From the NCBI GenBank assembly GCA_013285825.1, contig JABDGV010000001.1, positions 293,242-357,241 on the forward strand: 64,000 nt of DNA, given 5' to 3'. Of this stretch, positions 42,526-49,934 are shown in pieces; within the stretch, counting starts at the first letter, position 1; every line of letters begins with the position of its first letter. Under the pieces are notes generated by a model that made no database searches, was not told the origin of the DNA, and saw nothing but the letters and a program-made list of their open reading frames with translations. A program made the translations under genes and the position numbers. Source of the stretch: Bacteroidota bacterium. GTDB lineage: Bacteria; Chlamydiota; Chlamydiia; Chlamydiales; FEN-1388.

Positions 42526-42603
42526 TTACCACAGAGAACACAGAGTGCACAGAGAATCAATTGTACTCATAAATCTCTGTGAACTCTGTGTTCTCTGTGG
42601 TTA
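42526..42603. repeat. Palindromic intergenic repeat, CACAGAG family, copy 2
   Basis: Arms of about 32 nt (42526-42557 and 42572-42603) from CCACAGAGAACACAGAG and its complement pair with two mismatches around a 14-nt centre. It separates the convergent Inc-like and GcvH-like genes. The family member at 15921-15993 shares the ACAGAG units in the same head-to-head arrangement. Confidence 0.82.
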
Positions 42604-42648
42604 TATAATCAAAAGGAACCATCTCAATACAAAGTGGTTCTAGGAGAA

Positions 42649-42951
42649 TCACTCTTCTACTTGTACCTTATAGAGCCAGCCGGAGCCTTCTGGATCTTTG
42701 TTGAGTGACTCTATCGATTCGAGAAGAGTATTGTTTACCTCTAAAATTACTCCAGAGATGGGGGCATAGATATCAAATGCCGCTTTTGTTGATTCCACCA
42801 CAGCTACCAAATCGCCCTGTTTGATTTTGCTTCCAACTTTTGGAAGCTCTATCCAGACAATCTCTCCAATCTCATGGCAGGAGCGTTTTGTAATTCCGCA
42901 ACGTGTGTAGGCACCCTCTGTTTTGGTCCAAGAAGTACGCTCTGTATTCAT
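42649..42951 (-). CDS. gcvH: GcvH-like lipoyl-carrier protein
   Basis: A 100-residue single-domain lipoyl protein. The lipoylation site is Lys in VAVVESTKAAFDIYAPISG, preceded by VGSKIKQGDLV; the C-terminal WLYKVQ matches GcvH. It is about 25 residues shorter than a typical glycine cleavage H protein, mostly at the N-terminus (the usual GItdyAqe block is reduced to YTRCGITKRSCHEIGEIVWIELP split by Cys). Only the H component is present here, as in Chlamydia, so it may serve as a lipoyl carrier rather than in full glycine cleavage. LplA lies 4.6 kb away. ATGA overlap links it to the upstream CBM9-like gene. Confidence 0.85.
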   Translation of the reverse strand: MNTERTSWTKTEGAYTRCGITKRSCHEIGEIVWIELPKVGSKIKQGDLVAVVESTKAAFDIYAPISGVILEVNNTLLESIESLNKDPEGSGWLYKVQVEE

Positions 42952-43592
42952 GAAGATACCTCAATGCGGGAGAGTAAAAGCGGCATGCGATCAATAAGAT
43001 CAGAGGCTACAGGAAAATAAAGGGAGGGAGAGCCTGTTCTGTTTAAACGAAATCCAAAGCCAAAAGAGGCCTTATCTTCAAGCTCAAAGCCATCGAGCAG
43101 ATTCCAAGGGATGGTAACATCATAGGCAATTCTGCCCTTCTCAAAGCTGCAATCAGCTTGCACAGTATTATCAAGAGTATCCTCTAAACGAAAAAGGCGT
43201 GAAGAGATACCTTCAACCATCTCAGGAAATAGCACAAAATGGTGGAAGAAGCGATGCTTTGTCCTCGCTTCAAGAGATGCACGTGTATCAATAAACAGCT
43301 CGAGAGAGTCTCCCGTTTGCCACTTATCTAATGAGAGCAGGCTGGGCTTTTGGCTATCGGCTTCAACAAAGATTTTTAGGCCAGATTCTTGATCAAAGCT
43401 CAAAGCAAATATTGGCTTTTCAAAAGTAGATATAAGCGGCAGGAGGTCCGGATATTGGTACGTTGCCCCTGGCCACTTGCCCTTTTTAGTAATTGGGCAA
43501 AGTGTAAGAGTCACTGCACAATACATCCCCAAAGGGATTGAAATATCCGGCGAAGAGCTCCAACTCCTGCTTTTCCAACCACCCTTCTTCAC
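42948..43592 (-). CDS. CBM9/DOMON-like domain protein
   Basis: A 214-residue, beta-rich protein without signal peptide. The central part, WQTGDSLELFIDTRASLE, then HHFVLFPEM and IAYDVTIPWNLLDGFELEDKASFGFGFRLNR, follows the CBM9-type sandwich pattern (SxELFIDTR, W..L.G...). Such domains bind sugars or haem in other proteins, but here the aromatic platform cannot be confirmed. It starts with GTG overlapping the TGA of the PpiD-like gene and overlaps gcvH by 4 bp, making a three-gene minus-strand operon. Confidence 0.65.
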   Translation of the reverse strand: MKKGGWKSRSWSSSPDISIPLGMYCAVTLTLCPITKKGKWPGATYQYPDLLPLISTFEKPIFALSFDQESGLKIFVEADSQKPSLLSLDKWQTGDSLELFIDTRASLEARTKHRFFHHFVLFPEMVEGISSRLFRLEDTLDNTVQADCSFEKGRIAYDVTIPWNLLDGFELEDKASFGFGFRLNRTGSPSLYFPVASDLIDRMPLLLSRIEVSS

Positions 43593-45928
43593 TTTAAAAC
43601 CGTAAAATCCATCTGAGCAATAAGCTTGGATGCATAGGCATGCTGAGCTTCATTTCCCACAAGCTGAAACATCCCCATAACCTTCTCTGTCAAATCACTC
43701 TGTGTGCTCTGAACCCCCTTCTCAATAATCGATGAGAAGCTCAAGCCATGAGTTGCATTGTAATAGGGAGGAATCCAATTACCAGCAGTCAGATTTTCAA
43801 GATTCTTGAAAATGAAGAGGGAAGATCCCTCTTTCCGCACCACCTGCAAAGGCTGTGTATGCAGCTTCCAGAAAAGCCTTGTTCCTGCAACAACTTGATT
43901 GAAGCCGGAAGTAGCTGGGCTCTCTTCCACATATTGAGAGATCATCCCAGGATCTTTTTGAACCTTTTCCCAAACACTCTTGACGTAGGGCATGAAACGT
44001 ACGGCAAGCCTTGCCTCTTTCACCTGTTCCCAATTGCAAAGCTCTGGGAAAAGCGGTTTGTACACTTCTCTTGCCTGATCAAGGGCATTGATGAGAGGCT
44101 GAAAATGCTTTTCAATAATTTCTGAACGGACAGCATCGAGGGGCTTCCACTCGCCATTATCTTGGAGAAAGTTTTTGGGATTTTGAGATCGGATGCGCAC
44201 ATAAGCTGTCTGCAAGGTTTCATTCAGCATCGTATCAAGCGTTTTATCACTTAAGGCTTGGTTTAAAGGGACAACTTCGTCGTAAGCAATGCGATCCTGC
44301 ACAATAATTCGCAGGTAATTACGTCCATCTTGGCTATACATTTTCAATTTATCATCCTGCTCGCCAACCGTTGCACCGCTCAAAAGCTGCTTTAAGGCAA
44401 GATAGTCTGAAATTCCTTGGAATGGGAGCGTACTTCCCTTCAACCGAATTGAAAGCTGTGCAGGTTTCATCTCTGCTTTTGAAAGCGCCTCTTCAATTCG
44501 TTGCGGACTTTCCTGAATCAAAGTAGCTCGAGAAAAGGCATCGACCTCTTCTCTCTTTTCTTTGGGAAGAGCATCAATGTTATGAAGCCGATGGCTTGAT
44601 TCTACATTCCCTTTGAGTTCTGGATATGTACTTTGCAGCTTTTTCCAGCCGCTATCGCTTGTTTGCCATGCCCATACTTCTCGTAATGGCAATGCATCAG
44701 CTAAATCATGAGCATCGACAGAAGCATATTGCACATGGAAGCGCCGCTGCACAAGCTGAGGATAGCTCTTTGAAAGTTCATCAGGAGTTTGAGTTTCCGT
44801 TGGAAGAGCTAATTGAGCCTCCCAGCCAGAACCTTTTGTGCCTTTTCTAACAGCATCGATCCAGAGCTGTATTAAGTAGAGTTGATCAGCTGTCTTAACA
44901 TGAAGCTCATCTGGAAGCTCATAGTTGTTTACGCGAACAAAGGTGTTTGCAGTATGTACGAGGGAGTCAAATACAAGAGGCGCAATAGGCGTTGCAGTTC
45001 CCACCTGTTCAAACAGTTTTCTAGAAAGAAGCACATCCTTCATCACGCGAACTCCGCCTGCTTCATCAAGACCTATTCGTCGAAGACTCTCGATAAGAAG
45101 CTGTCCGGGTGATTCATACCCCATCTGCTTGAGAGCAGCTTCCCGATTCAGCAAATCTTGGCAAGCCTTTAACATGGCAAAAAGAGCCTCTCGGTCAGAC
45201 ACCACCACACCCTCTTTTTCAGCAATTCTGGCCGTATTATAAACCCATACAACGCAAGCATCAAGAAAGGGCTTTCCGAACCACTCCTGAATAGAGTCAT
45301 AGCCAAAAATAGCAAGACGGTTGGCTTCGATATTCTGGTTTACACCCATTTGAGCAAGCTGATAGAGCATCACCTGACGGGCTAAAACTGGAGGAAATTG
45401 CTTTTGCGCAGTGTACAGAGCAGCTTTTGCTTTAAAAAGATCTTCTGGTGACTGCTCTGAAATTTTCTGACGATAGTTTCTATAGGCAGTTGAAAGATCA
45501 GGTGAGAAGTAGGTCCACACACCTTCAAGTCCAAGAAAAGGCATCTGAGGATGAGCATAGGGAACATATCCGCGCTCATGGTCGAGGGAATCTGTTAAGG
45601 GCTCATGGCCGCTCTTCATTTGATTCCAGATTTCTTCTCCAAATCCTGCAGCTAATATTTGATTTGTGATAAAGCCATCATTTGCCGGGTTGAAGTGTCC
45701 CTGGCCAAGACCATATAGATCTTGCGCTTCGCTTGAGAGAAATTGGCTATAGTCCATAAACTCAGAGCGACGCACCTTTGATCCATCGATACCGACAAAT
45801 ACAACGGAATTATCCTCCTTCGGACCCATAAAGGTTGAATAGGTCCCAAAGAAAGAGAAGGATAGGACCACAACGACAGTTACAATGATAAAGAAAAATC
45901 GCTGATAGCGCCGAAAAAATGTAAACAT
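43589..45928 (-). CDS. PpiD/SurA-like membrane-anchored periplasmic chaperone
   Basis: A 779-residue protein with one N-terminal membrane helix (FFFIIVTVVVVLSFSFFG, about residues 9-26) and a large periplasmic part. The segment VFVGIDGSKVRRSEFMDYSQFLSS is the SurA/PpiD N-terminal module, repeated helices around 200-290 continue it, and a possible degenerate parvulin domain lies near 380-480. No intact parvulin active site is evident. Length and topology agree with PpiD-type foldases of outer-membrane biogenesis. The start is the ATG at 45928; a longer in-frame start at 45976 would abut the divergent sulP gene. Operon: this gene, CBM9-like, gcvH. Confidence 0.75.
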   Translation of the reverse strand: MFTFFRRYQRFFFIIVTVVVVLSFSFFGTYSTFMGPKEDNSVVFVGIDGSKVRRSEFMDYSQFLSSEAQDLYGLGQGHFNPANDGFITNQILAAGFGEEIWNQMKSGHEPLTDSLDHERGYVPYAHPQMPFLGLEGVWTYFSPDLSTAYRNYRQKISEQSPEDLFKAKAALYTAQKQFPPVLARQVMLYQLAQMGVNQNIEANRLAIFGYDSIQEWFGKPFLDACVVWVYNTARIAEKEGVVVSDREALFAMLKACQDLLNREAALKQMGYESPGQLLIESLRRIGLDEAGGVRVMKDVLLSRKLFEQVGTATPIAPLVFDSLVHTANTFVRVNNYELPDELHVKTADQLYLIQLWIDAVRKGTKGSGWEAQLALPTETQTPDELSKSYPQLVQRRFHVQYASVDAHDLADALPLREVWAWQTSDSGWKKLQSTYPELKGNVESSHRLHNIDALPKEKREEVDAFSRATLIQESPQRIEEALSKAEMKPAQLSIRLKGSTLPFQGISDYLALKQLLSGATVGEQDDKLKMYSQDGRNYLRIIVQDRIAYDEVVPLNQALSDKTLDTMLNETLQTAYVRIRSQNPKNFLQDNGEWKPLDAVRSEIIEKHFQPLINALDQAREVYKPLFPELCNWEQVKEARLAVRFMPYVKSVWEKVQKDPGMISQYVEESPATSGFNQVVAGTRLFWKLHTQPLQVVRKEGSSLFIFKNLENLTAGNWIPPYYNATHGLSFSSIIEKGVQSTQSDLTEKVMGMFQLVGNEAQHAYASKLIAQMDFTVLK

Positions 45929-45978
45929 ATTGCAATTTCCAAAAAAGTGACTTCGGAAAAATAACATATGGACCAATT

Positions 45979-47655
45979 ATGACGCAGTGGAAAACATGGC
46001 TACTCAAAAAGCTAGAGAATCCGAAGATCGCTCCCTTCGTTCCGAAATCGATAACAACCCTTTTACAAGGCTATTCGCGAGAGGATTTAGGGACTGATGT
46101 TGTAGCAGGAATTACCGTAGGTGTTATATCGCTTCCTCTTGCTATGGCCTTCGCGATTGGTTCTGGCGTTGATCCGGCCCGAGGCATCTACACCTCAATT
46201 GTTGCAGGCTTTTTGATCTCGCTCTTAGGCGGAAGCCGCTTTCAAATTGCAGGACCCACCGGTGCATTTGTGGTCCTGCTCTTTACGATTGTCCAAAAAA
46301 ATGGCTATGAAGGGCTTGCAGTTGCAACCTTCGTCGCAAGTTTTATACTGATACTGCTGGGGTTCTTACGCTGCGGAGTGCTTATTCGCTTCATTCCCCA
46401 TCCCGTGATCATCGGCTTTACGGCCGGTATTGCAACCGTACTGTTAATTAGCCAGTTTAAAGATTTCTGCGGACTTGTAATTGAAAACCCTTCATCTGAT
46501 GCTATTGATCGCTTGCATCAATACAGTGCAACCATCTCAACATTTGATTGGCTCGCCTTCATAATAGCATCTATAACGGTTGCCATCATGATTCGGGTGC
46601 GACGTTATTCTCGACGCCTTCCTGCTCCCGTTATTGCCCTGGCCATCATCACCACACTTGCATGGATATTCTCGCTTCCCATCCACACAGTATTTTCCAA
46701 GTATGGAGAGATTCCCGCATCCCTGCCCATACCCTCACTCCCCAATCTCTCCTTTGACCTTATCCGAAAAACGTTTCCAGACGCCATAGCCATCGCCCTT
46801 TTAGCGGGAATCGAATCGCTCCTCTCCTGCGTCATCGCTGACAGCATGACTGGAACCAAACACCTCTCAAACTGCGAACTTATTGCTCAAGGAGTTGGAA
46901 ATCTTGGCTCAACACTCTTTGGAGGAATTCCAGCGACCGGAGCCATTGCTCGAACAGCAGCAAATGTGCAAATGCAGGCGAAAAGCCCCATTTCTGGAAT
47001 GATCCATGCCATCACGGTGTTAGCATTGATTATGGTCTTAGCCCCCTTTGCAAGCATTATGCCGCTGCCAGCACTCGCAGCCGTCTTGTCCTTTGTTGCT
47101 TGGAATATGATGGAATTTACCCACATCAAAAACATCTTCAAGGGGCCAAAGTCCGACCGATTAGTCTTAGTTATTACCTACCTTGTCACCATCTGTGTGA
47201 ATATCATAACGGCCGTAGAGGTGGGCGTGCTGCTCTCAATCCTCGTCTTTATGAAGAAGATGAGCGATACAACCACAGGCAATGTCTGGAAGCTTTTAGA
47301 AGAGGAAGAAGAGCCTGTACAAGTACCTGAAAAACTCTTAAGCAACGTTCCACAAGGCGTACAGGTGTTTGAAATTGAAGGGCCTTTTTTCTTTGCTGTC
47401 TCAGACCTTCTTAATGAACTGTATGAACGGCTCAATGAAAAGCCAAAGACAATCATCGTCCGCCTGCGCTCTGTGCCCTTGATCGATTCAAGCGGCCTTC
47501 ACGCTATTGAACGGTTCGAGAATAGGTTAAAAGGGCTTGGAATTGGTTTTTATTTATGTGAAGCTAAGCCGTCGCTTACCCGGCTGCTCAACACCCCTCA
47601 ACCTGAAAAGAGCTTTGAAGAGACTCTTCAACTGATTGAGCAAAGATCTCCTTGA
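45979..47655 (+). CDS. SulP/SLC26 family anion transporter with STAS domain
   Basis: A 558-residue transporter with about 12-14 membrane helices and a C-terminal STAS domain (about 448-550). The family signature is in the first helices: GTDVVAGITVGVISLPLAMAFAIGSGVDPARGIYTSI and GGSRFQIAGPTGAFVVLL. STAS strands contain VQVFEIEGPFFFAVSDLL and IDSSGLHAIERF, lacking a partner kinase here. Substrate could be sulfate, bicarbonate or dicarboxylate; the sequence does not decide. Divergent from the PpiD-like gene by 50 bp. Its 3' end overlaps lplA on the other strand by 68 bp, an unusually long convergent overlap. Confidence 0.93.
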   Translation: MTQWKTWLLKKLENPKIAPFVPKSITTLLQGYSREDLGTDVVAGITVGVISLPLAMAFAIGSGVDPARGIYTSIVAGFLISLLGGSRFQIAGPTGAFVVLLFTIVQKNGYEGLAVATFVASFILILLGFLRCGVLIRFIPHPVIIGFTAGIATVLLISQFKDFCGLVIENPSSDAIDRLHQYSATISTFDWLAFIIASITVAIMIRVRRYSRRLPAPVIALAIITTLAWIFSLPIHTVFSKYGEIPASLPIPSLPNLSFDLIRKTFPDAIAIALLAGIESLLSCVIADSMTGTKHLSNCELIAQGVGNLGSTLFGGIPATGAIARTAANVQMQAKSPISGMIHAITVLALIMVLAPFASIMPLPALAAVLSFVAWNMMEFTHIKNIFKGPKSDRLVLVITYLVTICVNIITAVEVGVLLSILVFMKKMSDTTTGNVWKLLEEEEEPVQVPEKLLSNVPQGVQVFEIEGPFFFAVSDLLNELYERLNEKPKTIIVRLRSVPLIDSSGLHAIERFENRLKGLGIGFYLCEAKPSLTRLLNTPQPEKSFEETLQLIEQRSP

Positions 47656-48259
47656 ACTCTTCAACCTCCTTAACACCAAGAAAGGTGGTTGAAGATTGCA
47701 TCTTTTCGAGCGTTTGGGCATCGAAGAGTCGCGCAAAAAGCGCCCACTTGGGCTCTTGAAGAAAGAGAGAGCCTTGGTGTAAAAATCCACGTCTTGTCCT
47801 CCTTTGAGCCGCGCCGCCCACCTTTTTTCCATTAAGAAGAGGATCGTATAAAGAGCAATCGGCCATGCAAAAACCGCCGCGAGAGGCTCTCAATCCATCT
47901 TGAGCCAATGAAAAGCCTTTCAGAGAGTATGCTTGAGCTGCTGCTTGGATGAGCGCTTCATTTACTTTTAAGTAGCTGGTCTCTTTTAAAAAATTTGCGT
48001 TGGGAATAAAGAGCGAAAAGGCCAGATCGTGGCCATGAATAAGAGTTGCGCCCCCTGTAGGCCTGCGTGCAACATCAATTCCTAATGATTTTGCAAGCTT
48101 TTCATCTATTAAACCCTCTTCATTCAAAATGCCAACCGTAATCGAAGGCCGTGCCCAGTGATAAAATCGTAAAAGAGGTTCACTGCCTGTCTTTAATAGA
48201 TCCACATCTCTTTGCATAGCGATATCGGCAAAAAGTGCACCTTCATCTTGAACGATCAT
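47588..48259 (-). CDS. lplA: Lipoate-protein ligase A family protein
   Basis: A 223-residue LplA/LipB-fold ligase, which attaches scavenged lipoate to lipoyl domains. Key blocks are RPTGGATLIHGHDLAFSLFIP (the RRxxGGGxVxHD motif), KVGGAAQRRTRRGFLHQGSLFL (the catalytic-lysine region) and the N-terminal FYHWARPSITVGILNEEG. The C-terminal accessory domain of E. coli LplA is absent, as in other short ligases. Its ATG overlaps the stop of the PhyH-like gene by 4 bp, and its 3' end overlaps sulP convergently by 68 bp. The probable acceptor is the GcvH-like protein or the dehydrogenase E2 subunits. Confidence 0.9.
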   Translation of the reverse strand: MIVQDEGALFADIAMQRDVDLLKTGSEPLLRFYHWARPSITVGILNEEGLIDEKLAKSLGIDVARRPTGGATLIHGHDLAFSLFIPNANFLKETSYLKVNEALIQAAAQAYSLKGFSLAQDGLRASRGGFCMADCSLYDPLLNGKKVGGAAQRRTRRGFLHQGSLFLQEPKWALFARLFDAQTLEKMQSSTTFLGVKEVEEFKEIFAQSVEESLQSSFQVEGC

Positions 48260-48843
48260 GGGAAAAGGATGGGGTGGGTAGATTGTTTGAGAGCATCGCC
48301 AAAGCCATAGCCATAGTTCTTTAAAGCATGAGTATGGGGATCTTTTTTATTATGTAGATACTGCAAGTTTCGTCCGCCCAAGCCTAAAATCCAATGAAGT
48401 CCTAGGTCAAGCTTTGGCGCTTGATCTGCACGAACAAAAAGGCAGCTGCCTTTATTGAGTTCAATGTTGTCGAGCGAGATACAGCAGACAAGAGCGCATC
48501 CTGTAACTGAGCAGGTATCTTGAACGGGTAGTTCTGAATGGCGCACACAGAGCTGATCAAAAACATAGCGGATAGGGTGAAAGTCGAGCAGTTCAGATGC
48601 AATGAGTGCGATTCTTTGTAAAGAAATATCTTTAAACTTGCTCTTATGTTTGAGGAATAGATCATATCCTGATTCAAAAAGCTGCTTTCCAAAGAGCTCT
48701 TGATCCCAACGAGTTGCTGGAATATCACTCTGAAAAACCGTTCGAATACGCTCGATTTCTTGAACAGTCAATACACCTTCGAGCGCTACATAGCCCTCTT
48801 TTTCAAAAAAGGCTTTTTGATCATTAGAAAGAGAAATTAACAT
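48256..48843 (-). CDS. PhyH-like protein (phytanoyl-CoA dioxygenase superfamily relative)
   Basis: A 195-residue protein. Its N-terminus, QKAFFEKEGYVALEGVLTVQEIERIRTVF, is the standard PhyH opening (F..xGY..l.g.l...e...i). The canonical iron ligands HxD...H are not clear in the later part, so a non-catalytic or diverged member is possible. It is coupled to lplA by a 4-bp overlap. The start at 48843 is preferred because residues before it are not PhyH-like. A strong palindrome lies upstream toward rnc. Confidence 0.65.
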   Translation of the reverse strand: MLISLSNDQKAFFEKEGYVALEGVLTVQEIERIRTVFQSDIPATRWDQELFGKQLFESGYDLFLKHKSKFKDISLQRIALIASELLDFHPIRYVFDQLCVRHSELPVQDTCSVTGCALVCCISLDNIELNKGSCLFVRADQAPKLDLGLHWILGLGGRNLQYLHNKKDPHTHALKNYGYGFGDALKQSTHPILFP

Positions 48844-48930
48844 TTGTCCACTGAATAATTTATGTCCTTTTATTATAATCTGCTGAGGAGATAAATACAC
48901 TGAGTGATTCAAAAATTGGAATTTGGTAAA

Positions 48931-49014
48931 GGCAGCGCTCGGCAGGCCTGTTAAAAAATCGCACCCATAGTCTACTATGAGTAAGATTTTTTAACAGGCC
49001 TGCCGAGATGTTGC
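48931..49014. repeat. Palindrome upstream of rnc
   Basis: Perfect 23-nt complementary arms (48938-48960 and 48985-49007), extended outward by GGCAGCG against TTGCC, surround a 24-nt centre that itself holds CATAG-TCTA-CTATG. It lies between the divergent PhyH-like gene and rnc, ending 38 bp before the rnc start codon, so it would form a long double-stranded stem if within the rnc leader. Confidence 0.85.
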
Positions 49015-49052
49015 CGAAGCCAAAGCCGATTCTTGAATCACGAGGTGTATAG

Positions 49053-49772
49053 ATGTACGTAAAGACGCTCAAAGAAAAAATTCACCTGATTGAAGAGAAG
49101 CTGCAATACTCATTTCAAAATCCAGACTATCTTGTCGAGGCATTTATCCATCCCTCTTTCAAAAATGAATGGAAAGATGAAAAGCTAAATGACAACGAAC
49201 GTTTGGAATTTTTAGGCGATGCCGTCTTAAACGTCGTTGTTTCCCATCTGCTCTTTACCCATTTTCCCAATGAGCCTGAAGGTCAGCTATCTAAAAAAAA
49301 GGCCCACATAGTCTCAAGAGCATCGTGTGCTAAATTCATGAAAAATTTAGGGCTTCAAGAATTCCTCCTTCTCGGCCGTGGCGAAATGATTCAAGGAGCA
49401 CGCTCGGAAGAATCGCAAGCTGCAAACCTCTTTGAAGCCATCATCGGCGCCCTGTTTCTCGATGGATCCCTACAAGCTGCCGAGCGATTTATATCGCCGC
49501 TTATTTTGAACAATTTGGAGGAGCTGATCTCCACCTCTGATTTAAACTGGAAAGCCAAGCTCCAAGAAAAATGCGCTCAAAATAAATACCCCCTTCCGGT
49601 CTATTCCCTTATTCAAGAAGAGGGTCCAGGCCACGAAAAAATTTTTGAAATTGCGCTCCTTATTGGCTCTCAAGAAATTTCCCGCGGCAGTGGCCGCACG
49701 AAGAAAAGTGCTGAGCAGCTGGCAGCCGAACGCGCCTGCACTATGCTAGAAAAGGGCGAGGTACACATTTAG
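49053..49772 (+). CDS. rnc: Ribonuclease III
   Basis: A 239-residue double-strand-specific endoribonuclease for rRNA and mRNA processing. The catalytic signature NERLEFLGDAVLNVVVSHLLF (quoted in part) supplies the metal-binding acidic residues, ESQAANLFEAIIGALFLDG has the second Glu/Asp set, and the C-terminal dsRNA-binding domain (about 160-235) ends in SGRTKKSAEQLAAERACTML. Normal length. GAGG precedes the ATG. The gene is bracketed by two long palindromes, one in its leader region and one beginning at its stop codon. Followed by radA as in Chlamydia. Confidence 0.96.
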   Translation: MYVKTLKEKIHLIEEKLQYSFQNPDYLVEAFIHPSFKNEWKDEKLNDNERLEFLGDAVLNVVVSHLLFTHFPNEPEGQLSKKKAHIVSRASCAKFMKNLGLQEFLLLGRGEMIQGARSEESQAANLFEAIIGALFLDGSLQAAERFISPLILNNLEELISTSDLNWKAKLQEKCAQNKYPLPVYSLIQEEGPGHEKIFEIALLIGSQEISRGSGRTKKSAEQLAAERACTMLEKGEVHI

Positions 49773-49932
49773 TGTATAATCCTATAAATTAGGAAAATTA
49801 TTTTGGCATCTTTTTCCATATCTTGCATGGCTGGAAAACGAGCCTACATGATAAGTATGTCTCGTTTTCCAGCCTTGCTATCTATGCAAAAATCTGCTCA
49901 AAATAATATCGCTAATTTATAGGATTATACAC
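49772..49932. repeat. 161-bp palindrome between rnc and radA
   Basis: The whole rnc-radA gap is one imperfect palindrome. Outer arms 49772-49792 and 49912-49932 are 21/21 complementary (GTGTATAATCCTATAAATTAG); inner arms 49829-49842 and 49861-49874 are 14/14 complementary, and the intervening segments pair partly. The left arm starts at the last base of the rnc stop codon; the right arm ends two bases before the radA GTG and contains the only Shine-Dalgarno-like AGGA (about 49921-49924). The arms also contain TATAAT-like sequences. Confidence 0.88.
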
Positions 49933-49934
49933 TT

